Origin: Isoptericola halotolerans
Lineage (GTDB): Bacteria; Actinomycetota; Actinomycetes; Actinomycetales; Cellulomonadaceae
Assembly: GCF_013149785.1 (NCBI RefSeq)
Contig: NZ_JABEZU010000004.1
Span: 333,930-397,929, forward strand
Reading direction: 5' to 3'
DNA: 64,000 nt
Part shown: piece by piece, positions 35,359 through 42,399 of the stretch
How positions within the stretch are numbered: the stretch's first letter is position 1
How the letters are laid out: every line of letters begins with the position of its first letter
Notes under the pieces: generated by a model
The model's database searches: none
The model's input: only the letters and a program-made list of their open reading frames with translations
What the model was told of the DNA's origin: nothing
Position numbers and translations under genes: made by a program

Positions 35359-36945
35359 TCAGGACAGGGACGCCTCGGAGAAGTCCGGCCACGACCGCAG
35401 CACCACTCCCGAGACGGCGGCGGAGCTCGCGCTCACCGACGGCAGGAACACCGGCGTGATGCCGTTGCCCTCGTCCCACATCAGCTCCTGGGCCTCACGG
35501 GCCTTGGCGGCCCGCTCGTCCGCGTCGGCGGTGCCACGGGCGGCGAAGATCAGCTCGTCGATGTCGGGCCGGTCGAAGCCGAAGGCGCTCGGCGCGCCGG
35601 CGACGCGGGTCGAGGTGTACCCCGACAGCAGCGGGGTGGCCGGGCTGTAGCCCGCGGCGAAGTCGGCCGAGAAGTAGGACTCCATGTCGGAGTAGAGCTG
35701 GCCCTGGGGGAGGGAGTTGAGCTCCACCTCGACGCCGATCTCGGAGAGCTGCTGGGCCACGACGGTGGACACCTCGTTCATGCCCTCGATCTCGGAGCCC
35801 GTGGTGAGCGTGACACGCATACCCTCGGCCCCTGCCTTGCGCAGCAGGTCGCGGGCGGCCTCGGGGTCGTGCTCGCGCTGCGGGATGTCCGACGCGTAGT
35901 CCGGGAAGCCCTTGGCGGGCAGGTCGTTGCCGACCTCGGCGCGCCCGTACAGGACGGTGTCCACGATAGCCTGGCGGTCGATCGCCAGCTTGAAGGCGCG
36001 GCGCACGTCCACGTCCTCGAACGGCTCGTGGTTCATGTTCATCGCGAAGTTCAGGGCCGTCAGGTACGGCTCCTGGGTCGACTCGACCACGATGCTGTCG
36101 TCGCCCTCGAGCGTCCGGGCCCGCACCGGACCGATGTCGCCGGCGAAGTCGACGTCGCCGGACTGCAGCGCCGCGACGCGGGCGTCCGTGGCGGGGATCC
36201 CGCGCAGCTCCAGCCCGTCGAGGAGCGTGCCGCCGCCGTAGTAGTCGTCGAAGCGGGCCAGAGCGGTCCCCTCGCCGGGGACGAACTCCGTGATCTGGAA
36301 CGGTCCGCAGCTCGGCGTCTCGACCGTGAACTCCTCGGTGCCCTCGCGGACGATGAAGCTGTTCTGGCAGAGCAGGAGGTGGCCGTCGGCGATGGGCTGC
36401 AGCGTCGGCAGCTCGAGGGTGAGGTCGTCGAGGACGCGGGCCGAGTCGAGGTCGAAGTTCTGCCCGACCGTCTGGAGGTAGGGCAGCGCGGGCAGGACCA
36501 TCGGCAGCTGGAGGGAGTGCAGGACGTCGGCGGCCGTCAGCGTGCTCCCGTCGGTGAACTGCACGCCGGGCCGCAGCTTCACCGTGTAGGTCGACAGGTC
36601 GCCGGCCGCGGTGATCTGCTCCGCGACCCCGAGCCGGACGCCGTCCTCGCCGCTGGGGTCGAGCGAGCCGAGCTGGCCGTGCACCGAGCGCATCCGCACC
36701 GAGTCGAGGGTGGTGGGCCCGAGGAGGATGTTGAGGCTCTCCTGGGCACCTCCGCCGAGGAAGGCTGCGCGCAGCGTCCCGCCGGCGGTCCCTCCGCCGG
36801 CTGCGGTCGTCGCCGGGGCAGGGGAGGAGGAGGGGGAGCCGGAGATGGCGCAGCCGGCGAGGCCGGCCGCCAGTCCGAGGCCACCGGCGAGCAGCAGCCC
36901 GCGTCGGGTCAGCATCGCGTCGTTCATCGTGGATCGTGGTCCCAT
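35359..36945 (-). CDS. Family 5 solute-binding lipoprotein of the importer
   Basis: This 528-residue extracellular binding protein is of the OppA/NikA/CntA class. The N-terminus has a twin-Arg (TRRG), a hydrophobic stretch and a lipobox LAGC, followed by a Ser/Pro/Ala linker, so it is a membrane-anchored lipoprotein, possibly Tat-exported. The family core is recognisable at TVKLRPGVQFTDGSTLTAAD and RRAFKLAIDRQAIV. The ATG at 36945 directly follows the ferredoxin stop; an ATG at 36927 is an alternative. CntA and NikA homologues bind opine-type metallophores or metal-histidine complexes, a precedent for binding a metallophore here. Confidence 0.92.
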   Translation of the reverse strand: MGPRSTMNDAMLTRRGLLLAGGLGLAAGLAGCAISGSPSSSPAPATTAAGGGTAGGTLRAAFLGGGAQESLNILLGPTTLDSVRMRSVHGQLGSLDPSGEDGVRLGVAEQITAAGDLSTYTVKLRPGVQFTDGSTLTAADVLHSLQLPMVLPALPYLQTVGQNFDLDSARVLDDLTLELPTLQPIADGHLLLCQNSFIVREGTEEFTVETPSCGPFQITEFVPGEGTALARFDDYYGGGTLLDGLELRGIPATDARVAALQSGDVDFAGDIGPVRARTLEGDDSIVVESTQEPYLTALNFAMNMNHEPFEDVDVRRAFKLAIDRQAIVDTVLYGRAEVGNDLPAKGFPDYASDIPQREHDPEAARDLLRKAGAEGMRVTLTTGSEIEGMNEVSTVVAQQLSEIGVEVELNSLPQGQLYSDMESYFSADFAAGYSPATPLLSGYTSTRVAGAPSAFGFDRPDIDELIFAARGTADADERAAKAREAQELMWDEGNGITPVFLPSVSASSAAVSGVVLRSWPDFSEASLS

Positions 36946-37182
36946 CTAGGTCGCATGAGCAGAGCTCGAGGCCGTGGGAACGACACGCAGCGCCCCGGCA
37001 GGGCACCGCCCGACCGCCTCGAGGGCGGCGGCGGCATCCTGAGCGGTCAGCTCGTCCTGAGCGGGCGGGAGCAGGATCACCCCGCCCAGCGTGTCGTCCT
37101 GGTCGAACAGGTCTGCCGCGACCAGCACGCAGTTCCCCGAGCCGATGCACCGGCTGCGGTCGACCACGAGTCTCGTTCCCAC
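36946..37182 (-). CDS. Ferredoxin, 3Fe-4S type
   Basis: A 78-residue ferredoxin. The cluster motif is CIGSGNC, with Ser where a 4Fe-4S protein has its second Cys, and the last ligand is in RCPAGAL. This is the form that serves actinobacterial CYP105-type P450s. The GTG at 37182 begins the uptake block; a Zur-like box ends 10 nt upstream. Its likely partner is the P450 at 29407-30651. I recall a ferredoxin at the same position before the importer in the coelibactin cluster. Confidence 0.9.
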   Translation of the reverse strand: MGTRLVVDRSRCIGSGNCVLVAADLFDQDDTLGGVILLPPAQDELTAQDAAAALEAVGRCPAGALRVVPTASSSAHAT

Positions 37183-37191
37183 AGGCGGTCA

Positions 37192-37206
37192 TGATAATCA
37201 TTCCCA
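37192..37206. promoter_or_regulatory. Zur-like box before the ferredoxin-importer genes
   Basis: TGATAATCATTCCCA matches the Zur palindrome at 12 of 15 positions. Read on the other strand it is TGGGAATGATTATCA, sharing its first 11 bases with the box at 40234-40248. It lies between the end of the PPTase gene and the ferredoxin start, so the ferredoxin-importer block probably has its own zinc-responsive promoter. Confidence 0.65.
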
Positions 37207-37207
37207 A

Positions 37208-37912
37208 CTAGCGTTGACCAGTGCCCTCGGCAAAGTCCCACGCACCGAGACGATCCACGACGACGGGCGCGGCGAGGAGAGTGACGACCGCACCCCCCAC
37301 CACCCCCCAGCGCCCGTGCAGCCGCGTGCGCCCGTCCGGGAGCGGCCGCGCGAGCTCCGCCGTCGCCGCGCCCTCCGCCGCGACGCGGACGTCGACGTCG
37401 TCGGGGTCCAGCCAGCCGTCGGTCAACGGGCTGAAGATCTTGAACGCCGACTCCTTGACGCTGAACACGACCGTGGTGCCCGGCGCCTCGGGTCGTGCCC
37501 ATCCGTGCAGACGGCGGCGCTCCTGCGGGGTCAGGAGCATGTCGACGACGTCGTCGGGCAGTGGCACCGCCGCCTCGACATCGATCCCGACGCCCTGCCA
37601 GGCGGCCGCCGACCCGACGACCGCCGCGGCCACCCCCGTGCCGTGCGACATCGAACCGACGACGCCGGCCGGCCAGCGGGGTCGACGTCGCAGGTCGTGG
37701 AGGACCGGCGCCGCCGGACGGCCGAGGTCCCGCAGCGCGGCACGCGCGCAGCGCCGGGCCGAGGCGAACTGGGCGCGCCGGACAGGCACGGCGTCCGCGA
37801 CGAGGGCACGCTCGGCGGGCAGCAGACCGTCGTCGACGATCCGGTCCGTCACCCAGGCCCGCAGCGTGCCGGTGCGCCCGCCCGGCAGCAGGGTCGGGTC
37901 GAGCCGCCTCAC
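37208..37912 (-). CDS. 4'-phosphopantetheinyl transferase (EntD/Sfp type)
   Basis: This is a 234-residue PPTase that adds the phosphopantetheine arm to the carrier domains of the two NRPSs. The magnesium and CoA site is visible as GIDVEAAVPL, and the second signature as FSVKESAFKIFSPL, which corresponds to the WxxKEA motif. A third conserved stretch, GSMSHGTGVAAAVV, precedes them. The size fits the EntD group. The GTG at 37912 overlaps the FAD oxidase stop (GTGA). It has its TAG just before the Zur-like box. Confidence 0.93.
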   Translation of the reverse strand: MRRLDPTLLPGGRTGTLRAWVTDRIVDDGLLPAERALVADAVPVRRAQFASARRCARAALRDLGRPAAPVLHDLRRRPRWPAGVVGSMSHGTGVAAAVVGSAAAWQGVGIDVEAAVPLPDDVVDMLLTPQERRRLHGWARPEAPGTTVVFSVKESAFKIFSPLTDGWLDPDDVDVRVAAEGAATAELARPLPDGRTRLHGRWGVVGGAVVTLLAAPVVVDRLGAWDFAEGTGQR

Positions 37913-39117
37913 CCCCCGACGACGGCGTGCGCGCCCGTGCCGGCGAACCGGTCCGGCGCGAACGCCCCGACCGGCAACGACGTCCGGCCCTCGACGATCC
38001 CCTCGGCCACGGCCTCGCCGATGCCCGCCGAGTGCTTGAAGCCGTGCGCGTTGCAGCCGCCGGCCACCCAGACCTGCCGCCCGTCGTCGACGGGTCCGAT
38101 CACGAACTGGCCGTCCCGGGTCCGGTCGTACGGGCAGGCGGCGCCCGTCACGCCCTCGGCGCGCACCCCGGGGAAGGCGACCGGTGCCCGCTCGAGCACC
38201 GGCGCCCAGTCCTGCGGAGCGAGCGGCCGCACCTCGCCGTCGGGCGGTAGCGGTGTCGCGGCCTCGACCCCGAGCTTGACGACCGTCGGGTCCGCGCCGG
38301 GGAGGACGCCGTGCCCCCACAGCACCCGCCCGTCGTCGAGCTCGCGCATGAAGACCGGCAGGTCGTCGACGCCCAGGCCGGCCGGGTCGTCGACCCGCAG
38401 GAACGTCATCGGCATGACGACGGTGCGCCAGCCCGCGGCCTGCACGAGGCCGGGTGCCAGGTCCGGCAGGAGGCCGGCGTTGCCGACGCCGGCGGCGAGC
38501 ACGAGCACGTCCGCGTCGATCGTCCCGCCGTCGTCCGGCCCGTGCCCGGACCACTCGACCCGGACCCCGCCCGCGCGTCGTTCGGCCCGGCGCACCGTGA
38601 CGCCGGTGCGGAGCCTGGCGCCGGCGTCGCGCGCCTGCTCGAGGGCCCCGCGGATCACCTGGTCGACGTCGAGGAGCGCGGCCTCCGGCTCGACGACGGC
38701 CAGGTGCCCGTCGGGCAGGGTGGCGTGGCCGGGGTACCGGCGTCGGACGTCCGCCGCCTCCAGCACCTCGACGGGCAGGCCGTGGAGCCTGGCGGCAAGC
38801 CGGGCTCCGCTGACCACGGGCCCGTCCGGAGGGCCCAGCAGCATGCCGCCGTCCGAGACTCGCAGGCGACGCCCGGAGCGGTCGGCGAGCCCGCGCCACA
38901 GCTCGTCGGAGCGCCGGGCCACCTCGACGAGGTCGGGGTGCTCCAGGCAGGCCGTGCGGAACATCCTCGTCGCCCCTCCGGACGAGCCGAAGCCGTGGGG
39001 AGGGGCGTGCCGGTCGAGCCCGACGACGTCGGCCCCGCGCCGCGCGAGGCGCCACGCGACGTGCGCACCCCAGGCACCGAGCCCGACGACGACCACCCGC
39101 ACCGGGGCGCGGCTCAC
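37909..39117 (-). CDS. FAD oxidase of the monomeric sarcosine oxidase/NikD family
   Basis: This is a 402-residue flavoenzyme. The N-terminal dinucleotide fold is VVVVGLGAWGAHVAWRLA with an acidic residue ending the second strand (VGLDRH), followed by the family's GSSGGATRMFR. Near the C-terminus, ACPYDRTRDGQFVIG aligns with the sarcosine oxidase/NikD segment in which the Cys binds FAD covalently, and GFKHSAGIGE follows. NikD oxidises piperideine-2-carboxylate to picolinate. Beside a lysine-type aminotransferase and a flavin monooxygenase, the best guess is aromatisation of a lysine-derived ring to (hydroxy)picolinate. An N-methyl amino acid oxidase cannot be excluded. The start is GTGA-coupled to the luciferase-like gene. 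Confidence 0.83.
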   Translation of the reverse strand: MSRAPVRVVVVGLGAWGAHVAWRLARRGADVVGLDRHAPPHGFGSSGGATRMFRTACLEHPDLVEVARRSDELWRGLADRSGRRLRVSDGGMLLGPPDGPVVSGARLAARLHGLPVEVLEAADVRRRYPGHATLPDGHLAVVEPEAALLDVDQVIRGALEQARDAGARLRTGVTVRRAERRAGGVRVEWSGHGPDDGGTIDADVLVLAAGVGNAGLLPDLAPGLVQAAGWRTVVMPMTFLRVDDPAGLGVDDLPVFMRELDDGRVLWGHGVLPGADPTVVKLGVEAATPLPPDGEVRPLAPQDWAPVLERAPVAFPGVRAEGVTGAACPYDRTRDGQFVIGPVDDGRQVWVAGGCNAHGFKHSAGIGEAVAEGIVEGRTSLPVGAFAPDRFAGTGAHAVVGG

Positions 39118-40217
39118 GCGGGCAGGGCCGGCGCCGCGTCCTGCGCGACGGGTGTCGTCACGGTGGCCCCGAGCCGAGGCGCGACCTCCTCGACGAGGAG
39201 GTCGAGCGCCCGGTGCGCCTTCACCGCGCCCAGGAGGCCGGGGTTGAGGTGCAGGCTGACGGTGACGTCCTCGCCGAACCACCGGCTGACGCGCCCGAGC
39301 TGGTCGGCGACGTCCTGCGGGGTGCCCGCCAGCACCGTGTCGTTGCCGAGGGCGCGGTCGAAGTCGTAGCCGCGGATCTTGTCGACGAGCTGCTCGTACC
39401 CGGCGTAGTCGGCGCTGCGGCGCGTCGACCACGAGGACACCGCGGTGGCCATGTGCTCGATGTAGTTGGCCTCCCACCGCCGACCGTCGGCGAGGGCGAC
39501 CTCCCGGTCGTCGCCGAGGTAGCACGTGTACTTGATCTGCACGCGGCCCGGGCCGTGACCGGCCGACTCCCGCGCCTCGCGGTAGGCGGCGAGCATCTCC
39601 TGCAGCTGCGGACGGGGCGTCACGGTAGGCACGACCTGCAGGTGGTAGCCGGCCCGGCCCGCGGCGACGCACGAGTCGAGGCTGGTGGTGGAGGCGACGA
39701 AGACCGGCGGGTGCGGGGCCTGGTGGGGCCGCGGATAGACTGTCACCGGGTCGAAGGTGGCCCACGGCAGGTCGGAGGACACGTCCTCCTCGGTCCACAG
39801 CCGCACGACGGTCTCGACGTTGCGGGCGAACCGCACGCGGCTCTCGTCCATGGGCACACCGAACGCGTCGAACTCGGTGGGCAGGAACGCGCGGCCGAAG
39901 CCGACGTCGAGCCGTCCGTGAGAGAGCTGGTCGAGGAGTGCCAGGGACGCGGCGAGCCGGATCGGATGACCGAACGCGGCGACGACGGCACCGGTCGTCA
40001 GCCGGATGCGCTCGGTGCGGGCGGCGATCGCCGTGAGCAGGGTGACGGGGTCGGGGCTGTAGCCCCCGTACCCGCTGAGCTGGTGCTCGACGACCTGGAC
40101 GTGCTCGAGGCCGAGCCGGTCCGCGTGGACCGAGAGCTCCATCACCTCGTCGTAGTAGTCGGCCGGCGTGCGCAGCGCCGGGTCGAAGACCGGGAAGAAG
40201 GTCAGGCCGAACTGCAT
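39114..40217 (-). CDS. Luciferase-like (LLM) flavin-dependent monooxygenase
   Basis: A 367-residue TIM-barrel flavoenzyme of the bacterial luciferase family, which hydroxylates substrates using reduced flavin supplied by a separate reductase. Features are the opening MQFGLTFFPVFDPA, the EHQLSGYGGYSPDP loop, IRLTTGAVVAAFGHPIRLA and GRLDVGFGRAF. The ATG at 40217 is favoured over the GTG at 40223 because GGAGG lies five bases before it. It is first in a three-gene coupled unit with the FAD oxidase and PPTase, divergent from the aminotransferase across a Zur-like box. Proposed job: C-3 hydroxylation of the lysine-derived ring with the flavin reductase at 8239-8787. Confidence 0.87.
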   Translation of the reverse strand: MQFGLTFFPVFDPALRTPADYYDEVMELSVHADRLGLEHVQVVEHQLSGYGGYSPDPVTLLTAIAARTERIRLTTGAVVAAFGHPIRLAASLALLDQLSHGRLDVGFGRAFLPTEFDAFGVPMDESRVRFARNVETVVRLWTEEDVSSDLPWATFDPVTVYPRPHQAPHPPVFVASTTSLDSCVAAGRAGYHLQVVPTVTPRPQLQEMLAAYREARESAGHGPGRVQIKYTCYLGDDREVALADGRRWEANYIEHMATAVSSWSTRRSADYAGYEQLVDKIRGYDFDRALGNDTVLAGTPQDVADQLGRVSRWFGEDVTVSLHLNPGLLGAVKAHRALDLLVEEVAPRLGATVTTPVAQDAAPALPA

Positions 40218-40233
40218 CTCCACCTCCGCCTAA

Positions 40234-40248
40234 TGGGAATGATTCTCG
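40234..40248. promoter_or_regulatory. Zur-like box in the divergent monooxygenase/aminotransferase promoter
   Basis: TGGGAATGATTCTCG matches the Zur palindrome at 11 of 15 positions. It sits in the 71-bp gap between the luciferase-like gene and the DegT-family gene. On the rightward side it is followed by TAGAGT (40257-40262), a possible -10 element, so occupancy would block initiation. It would place the starter-acid genes under the same control as the NRPS genes. Confidence 0.65.
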
Positions 40249-40288
40249 TTCTACAGTAGAGTACGGTCGACCGTCGTCAGGGGAGCCC

Positions 40289-41536
40289 ATGACCATCTCG
40301 CAGAGCCACGCCACCGGCCGGCACTACCGCGTCGCGGCACCGCCGCGCGGCAGCGTGCTCGGCCAGGCGGAGATCGACGCGCTGACCGCGGTGCTGGAGG
40401 ACGGCGCCAGCCTCAGCGCTGCGAGCCGGCGCGAAGAGTTCGAGGCCGAGCTCGCCGCCCTGGTCGGCTGCCGGCACGCCCTGACCGTCACCAGCGGCAC
40501 CGTCGCCCTCGAGATCGCCATCCGCCTGCTCGACCTGCAGGCCGGCGACGAGGTCGTCGTCACGCCGCAGACCTTCCAGGCCACCGCCCAGCCGCTGCTC
40601 GACTCGCCCGCGACGGTCCGCTTCTGCGACGTCGACCCGGTCACCCTCAACCTCGACCCCGACGTCCTGGCCGGTCTGCTCACCGAGCGCACCCGCGCGG
40701 TGATCCTCGTGCACTACGGCGGCCGACCGGCGGCCATGCCGGCGATCACCGCCCTGGCCCACGCCCACGGTGCGCTGGTCGTCGAGGACTGCGCGCACGC
40801 CCTCGGTGCCTCGACCCCCGAGGGCGCACCCGGCTCGCTGGGTGACATCGGGTGCTTCAGCTTCCACTCCTCGAAGAACATCACCACCCTCGGCGAAGGT
40901 GGTCTCATCACGCTGCACGACGACGCCCTCGCCCACCGGGTGCGCCGCATCCGCGACAACCGCATCGACATCCGCCTCAGCGAGACCGACCGGTCGGCGC
41001 CCTTCACCGAGCTGCGGCCGTGGCTCATCTACGCCGACGAGCTCGACAACGGCGTCAGCGAGATCCGGCGCTCCGGCACCAACGCGACGCTCTCCGAGGC
41101 AGCCTGCGCGGTCGGGCTGGCCCAGCTCGAGAGGCTGCCGCGGATGATCGCCCGACGCGCCGCGATCGTGGACCGGCTCGACGCCGTCGTCGCCGACGTG
41201 CCGGGGTTCACCGTCCAGGGACCGACACCCGGCGTCCGCAGCGCGCACCACCTCTACACCGCGTTCTGCGAGCTCGGCGCGCCGGCGCGCCACCAGGTGC
41301 TCACCGACCTCGACCACGCCGGGGTCCAGGTCCAGCTGCGCTACGCACCGCTGCACCTCACCCCCGAGTGGCAGCTGCGCGGGCACCGCCGCGGCGAGTG
41401 CCCCGTCGCCGAGCGCGACTGGGACGAGCGGCACCTCAACCTTCCCTGCCAGCCCACCCTCACCGACGACCAGGTCGACGTCCTCGCCACCGAGCTCGAC
41501 CGGGCGCTGCGCGCCGCGTCGTCCCGTTACGCCTGA
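40289..41536 (+). CDS. DegT/DnrJ/EryC1-family aminotransferase, candidate lysine 2-aminotransferase
   Basis: This is a 415-residue PLP enzyme. The Schiff-base Lys is in CFSFHSSKNITTLGEGG, the cofactor-contacting acidic pair is in VVEDCAHALGA, and the N-terminal TSGTVALEIA holds the phosphate. Family members aminate nucleotide sugars or act on amino acids. No sugar genes are nearby. As I recall, the lysine 2-aminotransferases that start picolinate and 3-hydroxypicolinate synthesis (NikC, VisA type) belong to this family, and an oxidase and a two-component monooxygenase are encoded next door. I infer conversion of lysine to the 2-keto acid, which closes to piperideine-2-carboxylate. It is transcribed away from the luciferase-like gene. 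Confidence 0.85.
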   Translation: MTISQSHATGRHYRVAAPPRGSVLGQAEIDALTAVLEDGASLSAASRREEFEAELAALVGCRHALTVTSGTVALEIAIRLLDLQAGDEVVVTPQTFQATAQPLLDSPATVRFCDVDPVTLNLDPDVLAGLLTERTRAVILVHYGGRPAAMPAITALAHAHGALVVEDCAHALGASTPEGAPGSLGDIGCFSFHSSKNITTLGEGGLITLHDDALAHRVRRIRDNRIDIRLSETDRSAPFTELRPWLIYADELDNGVSEIRRSGTNATLSEAACAVGLAQLERLPRMIARRAAIVDRLDAVVADVPGFTVQGPTPGVRSAHHLYTAFCELGAPARHQVLTDLDHAGVQVQLRYAPLHLTPEWQLRGHRRGECPVAERDWDERHLNLPCQPTLTDDQVDVLATELDRALRAASSRYA

Positions 41537-41568
41537 CCCCACCACCAGAACGCAGAAGGAGCCCACCC

Positions 41569-41787
41569 GTGCCATTCATCGAGGTCAAGATCTTCGAGGA
41601 GCGCCTCACCCCCGAGACCGAGGCAGCCCTGCTGACCGAGCTGTCGGGGGCCGTGGGGCGGACCCTGGGGCCCGACGCCGAGGCCAGCACCTGGGTGGTG
41701 CTGCACGGCACCCCCGCCCAGCGGTGGGCCGTCGCGGGCGAGGTCCAGGGCCGCGCCGACCGGGACGACGTCGGGGCACCGGCCTAG
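41569..41787 (+). CDS. 4-oxalocrotonate tautomerase-type small protein
   Basis: This 72-residue protein starts GTG-CCA, so after removal of fMet it would expose an N-terminal Pro, the catalytic base of the tautomerase superfamily (PFIEVKIFEERL). Size and predicted beta-alpha-beta fold fit the 4-OT group. AGAAGGAG lies 7 nt upstream. It follows the aminotransferase by 32 nt and is probably co-transcribed. It could speed imine-enamine or keto-enol exchange of the lysine-derived ring. That role is inference; no tautomerase is known to me as a fixed part of picolinate pathways. Confidence 0.8.
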   Translation: MPFIEVKIFEERLTPETEAALLTELSGAVGRTLGPDAEASTWVVLHGTPAQRWAVAGEVQGRADRDDVGAPA

Positions 41788-41795
41788 CGTTCGCC

Positions 41796-42305
41796 TCAGG
41801 AAGAGGTGAAGTCCTCCGGACGGGTGCGCAGCTTGGCGGCGATCCGGGCCAGCGCCCTCTGCTCGGTGGCCGTCAGCGGGTCGATGACGTGCTCACGCAC
41901 GGACCGCAGGTGTGCCGGAGCCGCCTCGACCACCTTCGCGTAGCCCTGGTCCGTGAGCGCCGCGATGGTGCAGCGACGGTCGTCGGGGTCGGGGTACCGG
42001 TACGCCCAGCCGCGGGCCTCGAACCTCTTCAGGACGTTGGAGAGCCGGGGGAGCGACCCGTTGGAGAGGTAGGCGAGGTCGCTCATGACCAGACGGCGGT
42101 CCTCCGCCTCGGACATATGGCTCAGCGTCAGGTACTCGAAGAGGCTCAGGCCGGCCGCGCGCTGCACCGCCGAGTCCAGGCGACCGGGGAGCAGGAGCAT
42201 CAGCGAGACGGCTCCGGTCCACGCCTCCTTCTCGCTGGGCGAGAGCCACCGCAGCTCACCGTCGACGGCCTCGTCGACCTGTTCGTCCTGGGTCGGCTCG
42301 GGCAT
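41796..42305 (-). CDS. MarR-family transcriptional regulator
   Basis: A 169-residue winged-helix regulator. The helix-turn-helix region is MSDLAYLSNGSLPRLSNVLKRFEARGW, shown here in two parts: MSDLAYLSNGSLPRLSN and VLKRFEARGW. The wing carries YRYPDPDDRRCTIAALTDQG, the DxRR pattern of MarR. It is divergent from a RidA gene, with two related palindromes in the 94-bp gap (42322-42337 and 42366-42381), so it probably represses itself and the RidA-NmrA pair. Its end is 8 nt from the tautomerase stop, convergent with the metallophore cluster. Confidence 0.92.
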   Translation of the reverse strand: MPEPTQDEQVDEAVDGELRWLSPSEKEAWTGAVSLMLLLPGRLDSAVQRAAGLSLFEYLTLSHMSEAEDRRLVMSDLAYLSNGSLPRLSNVLKRFEARGWAYRYPDPDDRRCTIAALTDQGYAKVVEAAPAHLRSVREHVIDPLTATEQRALARIAAKLRTRPEDFTSS

Positions 42306-42321
42306 GCCCCGACTCTAGATT

Positions 42322-42381
42322 ACTTTCGGCATGAAGTGAACCGTGGTAGCTTCGTGTTGCCATTCAGTTCATGCGTGAAGT
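42322..42381. promoter_or_regulatory. Pair of related palindromes, candidate MarR operators
   Basis: ACTTTCGGCATGAAGT (42322-42337) and AGTTCATGCGTGAAGT (42366-42381) are imperfect palindromes that resemble each other, most clearly when the first is read on the opposite strand (ACTTCATGCCGAAAGT). They are 44 bp apart, close to four helix turns, in the gap between the MarR gene and the RidA gene. The second ends 18 nt before the RidA start codon. Confidence 0.55.
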
Positions 42382-42399
42382 AAAGGAAGCGAGCGACCG

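Larger units (their letters stand above)
8239..41787. other. Metallophore biosynthesis and transport gene cluster
   Basis: About 33.5 kb holding two NRPS genes, a stand-alone aryl-acid ligase, tailoring enzymes, two exporter genes, a five-gene uptake block, a PPTase and four apparent starter-acid genes (aminotransferase, FAD oxidase, luciferase-like monooxygenase, flavin reductase). Boundaries are inferred: the left edge is the flavin reductase, which is GTGA-coupled to the exporter, and the right edge is the tautomerase gene. Gene order in the central part (ferredoxin, SBP, permeases, ATPase, ligase, two NRPSs, reductases, P450, thioesterase, methyltransferase, two ABC exporters) matches what I recall of the Streptomyces coelicolor coelibactin cluster, with added starter genes. 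Confidence 0.85.

Noticed and set aside
8239-41787. A salicylate or isochorismate synthase gene for the starter acid
   Set aside because: I looked for chorismate-binding motifs in all cluster genes and found none. The starter genes present are of the lysine/picolinate type.
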